A stretch of 64,000 nt of DNA, from NCBI GenBank assembly GCA_022592435.1, contig JABYQS010000064.1, positions 143,076-207,075 on the forward strand, written 5' to 3'. This document shows positions 57,604 to 64,000 of the stretch, piece after piece (positions within the stretch are counted from its first letter, which is position 1; each line of letters begins with the position of its first letter). The DNA comes from Cerioporus squamosus (taxonomy: Eukaryota > Basidiomycota > Agaricomycetes > Polyporales > Polyporaceae). A model generated the notes under the pieces. It saw nothing but the letters and a program-made list of their open reading frames with translations, searched no databases and was not told where the DNA came from. A program made the translations under genes and the position numbers.

Positions 57604-60600
57604 CTCCCCCTCAACTCGTCATCCGACAAAATGCCGAGTTGCTTCCTCAGATAATGGAAATGCTCGTGCGGTAGCGCCTTCGTGAACAAGTCCGCAATGT
57701 TGTCATTTGTCGGGACATATTTGAGTGCGATAGTCCTGGCCTCGACACACTCCCAAATGAAATGGTGCCTCATGTCGATGTGCGTGTGTTGGACGTTGTC
57801 CTTCGACAGTGCAATTGCTGACAGGTTGTCCGCGTTTAGACATGTTGCCTGCTCTTGATCGAAAGTGAGCTCGCTTAGGAGCATGCACATCCAGATGGCA
57901 TGCCTGGCTGCGTAGTGTCGGCGGCGACTAGGCGCGTAGACACCAGACGTTCGATCGGCGACGGTCTGAGGGGCGAGCAGCGAGGAGCCGAAGGGAGATA
58001 GAGAGAGAGAGAACTCGACGGGGGCAGAGCAACGACCAGCTCGAAGGCACGAAGTCGTCGATAGCTAGTCTTCATGCGCACTGCGACAGACTAGTCCCAA
58101 TGACCAAGGTATATGGGGGAAAAGCGCACCTAGTCCCAATGACCAAGAGGTCGAGATGGGGACTAGGTAAGTGCTGGGAGGGGTTTATATACTGGTCTAC
58201 TCAGAACAATCACGTGCCAGTGGAAGTGACTCATGCGGGAAAGGGAGCAAGGCTGTACAAGTGGGAGACAAAAGGTGGGAAAACACATGGTAACAGGATG
58301 GTAAGTGCGAGAACAAAGCATGAGGTCGTGGGGAACAGAGCATACGGGTGCGAGAACAAGATGAAGGAGTCTGAAGTGGGTGTGTATGAAGTAGGAAAGG
58401 GGTTGAGATGGGAAACTGGAACTTCCAGGGAAGATGAAAAGGGGTTGCTGGTCCACTGACCGTGACACGTAGGACACCGCCATGTACTCCGCTTCGGTTG
58501 AGGATAGTGCGACAACTACCTGTTTCTTGGAGCTCCACGTGACGAGTCCACTACCAATTAAGAACAACGTAGCCTGAGATCGACTTGCGGTCTACAGGGT
58601 TTGCTCCCCAATCCGCATCTGTGTATCCTTCCAAGCGGAAATCTCATAGAACGCCCGCGCGCTCGGCTCCCCCTTACGCCCATAGGTTATCCCGTAGTCC
58701 AGCAACCCCTTGAGGTAGCGAAACATGCATTTTACTGCGGTCCAGTGAGCCGGGCCAGGGTGCGAGGCAAACTGTGACAGCGTCTGGACTGCGTAGCTGA
58801 TATTGGGCGTGTCCCGAGTGCCGCGTACAACAACGTCCCGATGGCCGCCTGATATGGGATGTCCTTCATCTCCGAAAGGTCAGCGTCCTCTGGCTCCTTG
58901 AGGAGCTGACGTTCGGGTCCATGGGCATGCTGACCGGTGCGCATCGGACATTCCATAGCGCTTGAGTGCTGACAAGATGTATTGTCTCTGTCTGATCGTG
59001 ATGGTGGATGCCTGCTCATCCATCGCAACCTCGAAACCAAGCCAGCAGACGTGGTTTGCCAAGGCTAGTGATGTCATAGTGCTGCTGGAGTTGCTTCTCG
59101 AAGTCGTCCATCAGTCCTGTCATGTCCGCGCCGCCAAGCATGTCATCTACATGGATGCCAAAGCATCATCTCTCCACGGACCATCTTGATGTATATGCAC
59201 AAGTCTGCCGATAGCCGTCGAAAACTCAGCTTCTCGACCATGGTGGTATTGAAGTGCTGATTCCACATCCAACCACCTGGCTTGAGTCCGTACAGCGCTT
59301 TGACGAGCCTGAGAAACACATCCAGATCCGTCGTTGAAACCCGGGGGTTGCCGCATGTATATCTCCTCCTCACGGGAGCGTTCAAGTACGCGCCGACGAC
59401 GTCATACTGACGCGCTACCATCTTGCGTTCAGCAATAATGGCCAGCAGGACCCGGAGTGAGTCCATTCGCACGACCGATGCGAAAGTCTCGAAGTAGTCC
59501 AGGCCTGGGACTTGACTGAAATCTTGAGCCACGAGCCGGGCCTTGTACCTGACGATCCTCCCTTCCGAATTGCGCTTGAGCCTGTACACCCATCTGCAGC
59601 CGATCGGGTGCCTCCCTGCAGGTAAGTCCGTCGCTTCAAAAGTACCGAGTTTCTGAAGTTGAGAGTATTCAGCCTCCATTGCAGCCTGCCAGTCAGGCCA
59701 CTCTGGTTGAGCTTGTGCCTCCTTGAGGTTCTGTGGCTCTGAGACACTCTCTGTGCCATGCAGGGTCAGCAAACACAAGACATGCACCTCCTCGTACGGG
59801 ACCTTCTCTCTGGTCTCGTGAGTGCCTTGTAGTTGATCCGTGCAGCCGCCTTCTGCTTCTCCCGCTTCGGTGCCTCGTCCCTGGATGGCTGTGCTCCTCC
59901 TGGTCCTGGTGCCTCCTCAAAATCCTCCGCCCATCCTCTGCTCGTCCCTGAGCGCTGATCTGACGGTGTTATCTGCCCGCCTTGTGCCTCTGCGCCACTG
60001 ACACTCTCCGCCGCTCGTCTCTCCTGCGTCCCTGCACCACTGTCACTCTCTGGTGCCCGTGCGCTGCTATTCTCCCCCTCGAGCGGCTGAGAGGGAAGCT
60101 CAATGTACTCATAGTCATCCTCGTCCTGTTGTACGGTTCGTTTAGGGACTGCGAACATGATGTTGCATGACTTTCCAACACGCCAAGCAACCGGGTCGTA
60201 GTACCGCCAGGCCTTGCTGCCGTCGGCTACCTCCATAAAGAACATGGGTTTTGATTTGGGGTCAAGCTTGGTCCGATATTCCGGAGAGGTCAGAACCCAG
60301 CACCGGGAGCCCCACTCTTGTAGGTTCAAGACATCAGGCTTCTGTCCGGTCCACACTTCGTCCGGTGTCTTGTCCTTCAGTGCACGAGTGGGCAGTCAGT
60401 TCTTCAGATAGAGGATGTGTGCCACAGCTTCGGGCCACAAGAACTTCAGCATCTTCATCGCGATCATGATCGTACGTACGCGCTCCATGACTGTCCGGCA
60501 AGTACATTCTGCAATTCCGTTCTGCGCAGAGGACTTTGGTGCGGTTGTGTCCAGTTCAATGCCCTTGGCCTGTAGATAGGCGGTGAACTCGTCATTGATG

Positions 60601-62338
60601 AACTCGCCGCCGTTGTCACAGCGGATCTTCTTGAGCTTCACACCGAACTTGTTCTCGACATACGCCTTGTAGTCCTTGAAATGCCCGAAGGCCTCGTATT
60701 TGTGCTTGCCGAACGCACGTCTAGATCACCGCCCCTTTCCGTCTGTGAACGCCCACCAATACCGCTCTCCCCAAATTCCCACCGTCGACGCTGGCCCCCA
60801 CGTATCCATCACTGTCATCTCCCCGATCTCCGTGAACTCCGTCTCCGACTTCTTCGGGTATGACGCCACCGTCTGCTTGCCCTGTACGCATGCCTCGCAT
60901 TGGTCCATTGGAGGCTCCGACTCGTCGACCTCCATGCCTGTTACAAGGCCCTTCTTGTACATGGCGATGATGGCTTTCATGCCCGGGTGACCTAGGATGC
61001 AATGCCATTGATGATAAGTCGGCTTCCATCTCGGGCGACATACCGCTGTCGCGTACGATCTCTCGGTTGTCGAGATCTCCGCGTGTCTGTCCATCTCGTA
61101 GAGGTAATTGCCGATGCGCTTCCCAATTGCGTACGCGCGTCCCTTCGCGTTCTTGAAGCAGATCCGACTGCCACCGAGCTTGACGAGGTGCCTGCTTGCC
61201 TCGACGCATTCGACTGAGATGAGGTTGTGTGGGACTCCGGGTGCATGAACGACGTCACGCAACATAACGGTCGTGTCCTTGTCCTTGCACCGGAACGTGA
61301 AATGAATTGTTCTGCGTCCAAGGATGGGCGTGGATCCAGCTCCTTGCAGTGTCTTTCCGGGCGTATCACGGTAGTCGGTGAACATGTGCCGCTCGCGCGC
61401 GCGATGCGAGTGGTGGCCGAGTCCGCAATCCATGCCTCGGCGTCCACAAGCGTGAGGGCGAACTCTTCGTCTGCTCCTCGATCAACGTGTATGCGTAGTC
61501 GGAACTGGAGTCAGATTCAGAGTCGGACTCTTTTGACACCATCGCGCGAGAACCGCCTCCCTTCCTCTTGTGGTAGCCCTTCCTCGCGCTGTCACCACGC
61601 TTCCTGTCGCTCTGTCCTCCACTCCCCGACTTCTTTTGTCGCTCTGGCAGAAGCGCTTGATGTGGCCCATCTGCCCACATCCATAACACCCTTCATGATC
61701 GCGATCATGCTCCGGGTTTCCTCCGGAGCGTCCGCCGCTCGCGAACTTGTGCTTGGTGACTAGCGCGGCCTCTGAACTGGGCTGCATCCTGCGCGCGTGC
61801 TCACGGATCCGCCCCTGGAGCTTGTCCACATCGAGGATCTCCTGGTTGCTGACGGCATTGGTGAATGCATCCCAGGACTTTGGAAGAGCAGTGAGTAGCG
61901 TAATGGAGAACTCATCGTCTGGTATATTCCTGCCAAGATTGATCAGCTCCTCCGCCACTCGACCATCTGCTGCAACCATGTGTCCAACTCCTCCCCATCC
62001 GTGTATTGCGACGCTGCGATCTTGCGCTTGACATTGAGAATCTTCTCCAGACCGCGCGTCTCGAAGTTCTTAGGGTTTAGGGTTTTGCCGAGCCTTGTCC
62101 GTATCCCGCTCAGCGCGCTCCGGTCCTTCTGATCCCACTCGTCCAGCTGGTCTTGTTCTGCCGCGGTGACCATGTGTCTGTCCGGAAACACCGGCCTCTT
62201 CTTCTTGTTGCTGACATATGGCCAGAGCTTCGTCTCCCACAGAAGGTCTTCCATCTGGACTGACCATATGGTCCAGTCTTCGGTGGCTTTGAGTGGCTCG
62301 ATCTTGGTGCGTGTAACGATCTCAGAACCAGTCGACAT
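57591..62338 (-). pseudogene. Copia gag-pol polyprotein, multiply frameshifted
   Basis: Gag starts MSTGSEIVTRTKIEPLKATE and carries one CCHC knuckle CYGCGQMGHIKRFC (CX2CX4HX4C). A shift near 61955 already breaks gag. Then come protease/pre-integrase (WHCILGHPGMKAIIAMYKKG, CEACVQGKQ), integrase core (RCDNGGEFINDEFTAYLQAK; TTAPKSSAQNGIAE), the GKKE-type C-terminal region (RTKLDPKSKPMFF), reverse transcriptase (NPVRRRY-like block; ARLVAQDFSQVPGLDYFETF; ALYGLKPGGWMW; HVDDML after another shift) and RNase H (TEAEYMAVSYAARHAIWM; LNADNLSAIALSKDN; IDMRHHFI). At least six indels interrupt the frame and the RNase H part is split by a solo LTR, so the element is inactive. Confidence 0.88.
57916..58467 (-). 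repeat. Solo LTR (family A) inserted in the copia RNase H region
   Basis: 552 bp; on the minus strand TGTCACGGTCAGTGG...GCCGACA, a diverged copy of 56351-56937 in opposite orientation, with perfect 5-bp target duplications CGTAG (57911-57915 and 58468-58472). Removing it and one CGTAG restores a continuous copia RNase H frame across the site. Confidence 0.9.
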
Positions 62339-62407
62339 CTTGCAGTAGAGTAGTGGGAGTAAAGCAGTTGAGCGTTGTTCTGAGCAGGTTCCCTGGTTAG
62401 AGCAACA

Positions 62408-62421
62408 CAGGGCTCATAACC
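62408..62421 (-). other. Copia primer-binding site (initiator tRNA-Met anticodon-loop type)
   Basis: On the minus strand GGTTATGAGCCCTG directly follows the 5' LTR. It is complementary to cagggctcataacc, the conserved anticodon stem-loop (CAT) of eukaryotic initiator tRNA-Met, as for elements that prime from a tRNA half-molecule rather than the tRNA 3' end. Confidence 0.7.
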
Positions 62422-62637
62422 TGTTGAAGTGGCACAAGAGAGGAGTCGAGAGCAGAAGTGGATAGACAACATAGCCGCTGAGGCTCGAGACTAAGTACAT
62501 CAGAATGTGTACAAAGGACATCAGTAAAGTAAGTAAGTCTGATAAGTTATAGTCAGTAAAAGAGATACAATACGGTAAGTAAACATAAAGAGTCCATAGT
62601 GTAAGTAAATGGCCATGAGTATCACTATACTTCAACA
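62422..62637 (-). repeat. Copia 5' LTR
   Basis: 216 bp, TGTTGAAG...TTCAACA on the plus strand; followed at 62638-62642 by AACTG, the copy of the duplication at 57383-57387. Confidence 0.9.
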
Positions 62638-63220
62638 AACTGATGCCATAACACCTTTCTGATTGCGCTCTGTTGCGCAGATTCTGTCGCAGCAGAAGAC
62701 CACTCATCTACAGCGGAGCTGTATAGAGCAGGAGCCCGTCGGGGGGTGGTAGTTGGGCAAAGTCACCTGTGAGGATTACGCTCTTGCCGCCAAAGGAGTG
62801 GCCGCTTTGCGGAAATGCTTAGGAAAGGCGTGAGTTGATGTGGAAAAGGTCGACGCAAGAGATCATGGACACCTCGTCTAGCAAAATCAGATCTACGTGT
62901 TGCAAGTGGCTGCGCAGTTTCTGAAATGAGGTGATAGTTGTCGAGGTTTTATGGGAAGGGAGAGCGCGATATCAAGGACAGAGTGATATGTAGATCCTCC
63001 AATAAGGGATGCACTGTTCCCGGTGGGTCCTAGTACTATGAAGCGATGGGCTTCGCCGCGAGCTTTGAGGAAGTTCGTGATGGCAAGTAGAACATGTGAC
63101 TTACCAGTAGCCCAATCATCCAGTGGCGAGGAAGAGTCGGAATGTTTCTTTGCATGAAAGGTCTCCTTCTTACGAAGCTTAGTCATGGAATGGGATGGAT
63201 GGGCAATGGATATAGTCATT
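62638..63220 (-). pseudogene. Helitron PIF1-like helicase, N-terminal motifs
   Basis: Contains a Walker A remnant WATGKSHVLLAITNFLKARG, then FIVLGPTGNSASLIGGSTYH, a Walker B LILLDEVSMIS and motif III GDFAQLPPP, in that order, with at least one frameshift between them. It ends KVLWHQF at the copia insertion point. The usual glycine-rich start of Walker A is missing. Confidence 0.75.
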
Positions 63221-63224
63221 AACT

Positions 63225-64000
63225 CTATTCAGTTGAAGTGGTGCCATAGTATGCTTCTGTGGGACCAAAGAGGCCAGGTCTGTCCTGATCAGTGTGTAAG
63301 ATCACAGATACCAACAACTTCACAATATGGTCAAAAAATCGAGCCGCACCAACAGAATTGCGAGTGATTGCCCGCATGTGATCATTACTGTTTGGCAGAA
63401 CCGGAGAGAAGTTGAAAAGGTCGATGTCTTTGCTGCAGTAATAGAGGCACAGGGGGTTCTTGAAGTCAGCAAGGGCAAACATGATGAAAAGACAGGGACA
63501 CTGACCTCATAGATGAGGCTCTTGATCTCGTTGTGCTGATACTTGCGAGCGGTATGTGAGCCATTGAGATGACCTGCAACATGGTCCACAAAGGTCGTCA
63601 GTTTGAAGCATGCCTTTCTGCATTGGTTTCAGCAGCAACGTAGGAACCACCAGCTCCACACTCGACCAAGGAATCCAAAGCCGCTTGAGATGGAGACAGA
63701 ATCTTCTCCACAATGCGGTCGAAGTTCTTCCGAGCTAGTGAGAAGATACCCACCCTGCGCACTGGACCATATCTGGTCGTGATTAAAGACAATGAATGGG
63801 AATCACCGATCCATCTGAAAGCGACAATCAGCATACATGAGCTGCGCACAGACATGAGGGCTTTTATTAAGCTTCACCGTCATGCGCGCATTCCCAAACC
63901 TGCCCAGACCATACAGGTATAACCATGGGAACATGTGCAGAAACAACTCTGGGTTGTGCTAGATAGTTGTCGGCATGTCTTCATGTCCATATGCAAGAGC
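63225..64000 (-). pseudogene. Helitron-like N-terminal (Rep-region) fragment
   Basis: Reads NSVGAARFFDHIVKLLVSVI and DQDRPGLFGPTEAYYGTTST, which match the Helitron_like_N segment just before the Rep HUH motif (normally YFGTVE.QGR.TLHLH). Here the sequence jumps within about 50 bp to the helicase region, so the HUH and following Rep residues are deleted. Further upstream fragments (CGAGGSYVAAETNAERHASN; KYQHNEIKSL) belong to the same relic in other frames. Continues past the window end. Confidence 0.65.

Larger units (their letters stand above)
57388..62637 (-). mobile_element. Ty1/copia LTR retrotransposon (decayed) inserted in the Helitron helicase
   Basis: A 5.25-kb element (0.55 kb of it a nested solo LTR) between 216-bp LTRs that begin TGTTGAAG and end TTCAACA/TCCAACA, with perfect 5-bp target duplications AACTG (57383-57387 and 62638-62642). 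Orientation is minus: the 5' LTR is 62422-62637. By eye the two LTRs differ at about seven of 216 positions (~97% identity). A primer-binding site (ggttatgagccctg) follows the 5' LTR, and a purine tract (ttgagggggag) precedes the 3' LTR. Coding order gag, protease, integrase, reverse transcriptase, RNase H is Ty1/copia. Confidence 0.93.
54440..64000 (-). mobile_element. Decayed Helitron (Rep/PIF1-helicase gene), nested with LTR elements, open at window end
   Basis: AT-rich DNA from about 54440 to the window end encodes, on the minus strand and in order, a Helitron-like N-terminal segment (63.2-63.9 kb), PIF1-type helicase motifs (62.7-63.2 kb), the helicase middle (56.95-57.39 kb) and C-terminus (55.4-56.35 kb), interrupted by two younger insertions. 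The low-coordinate border is set by the composition change only; I could not identify a CTRR/hairpin Helitron 3' terminus. The 5' end lies beyond the window. Frameshifts, stops and an internal deletion show it is a relic. Confidence 0.75.

Overview
The window is nuclear DNA of a filamentous basidiomycete, most likely an Agaricomycete wood or litter decayer. This rests on GC-rich coding DNA, genes split by many 50-70 nt GT-AG introns, and fungal hallmark genes (Atg27, HSP9/12 family, BLI-3-like flavoprotein, secreted GtaA-type glutaminase, a GH27 alpha-galactosidase with an N-terminal CBM1 cellulose-binding module). No species is claimed. Nothing bacterial is visible. All exon joins were traced by eye from splice sites, reading phase and family conservation; no alignment was run.

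Layout. 1-12.1 kb: minus-strand genes for an unrecognised nuclear-looking protein (cut by the window edge), the F1 ATP synthase delta subunit and a 1,122-aa PH/coiled-coil protein; then an intronless leucine-rich orphan (+), a Ser/Pro-rich orphan (-) and a BLI-3-like flavoprotein (+). 13.7-21.6 kb: an Old Yellow Enzyme gene whose first exon is split by a 6.4-kb LINE with a perfect 12-bp target-site duplication. 22-38 kb: a small HSP12-like gene (-), a PA-TM-RING ubiquitin ligase (-), GABA transaminase (-), a secreted class 3 lipase (-), three more HSP12-like genes in a row (+; two from a tandem duplication, one of these truncated), and the CBM1-GH27 alpha-galactosidase (-, 14 exons including 12-, 20- and 26-nt micro-exons). 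38.2-39.5 kb: a U6 snRNA gene and a 923-bp non-autonomous DNA transposon. 40-52 kb: a large disordered protein with an RNase H1-type hybrid-binding domain (-), ATG27 (-), an ataxin-3-like deubiquitinase (+), ribosomal protein L11 (-) and a membrane-anchored glutaminase (+) with one apparent frameshift. 54.4-64 kb: a nested transposon block. A decayed Helitron Rep/helicase gene carries a solo LTR and a Ty1/copia element, and the copia element itself carries a second solo LTR of the same family. Every nested insertion has an intact 5-bp target-site duplication.

The genes do not form a pathway cluster; most are housekeeping, secretory or stress genes. The main biology lies in the mobile elements: a fresh-looking LINE insertion that knocks out an OYE gene, LINE ORFs that overlap as ATGA, an inverted pair of solo LTRs, and a layered insertion history that can be ordered from the sequence. 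I found no clearly new defence, biosynthetic or RNA system. The most unusual protein architecture is the hybrid-binding-domain protein at 40.0-42.1 kb.
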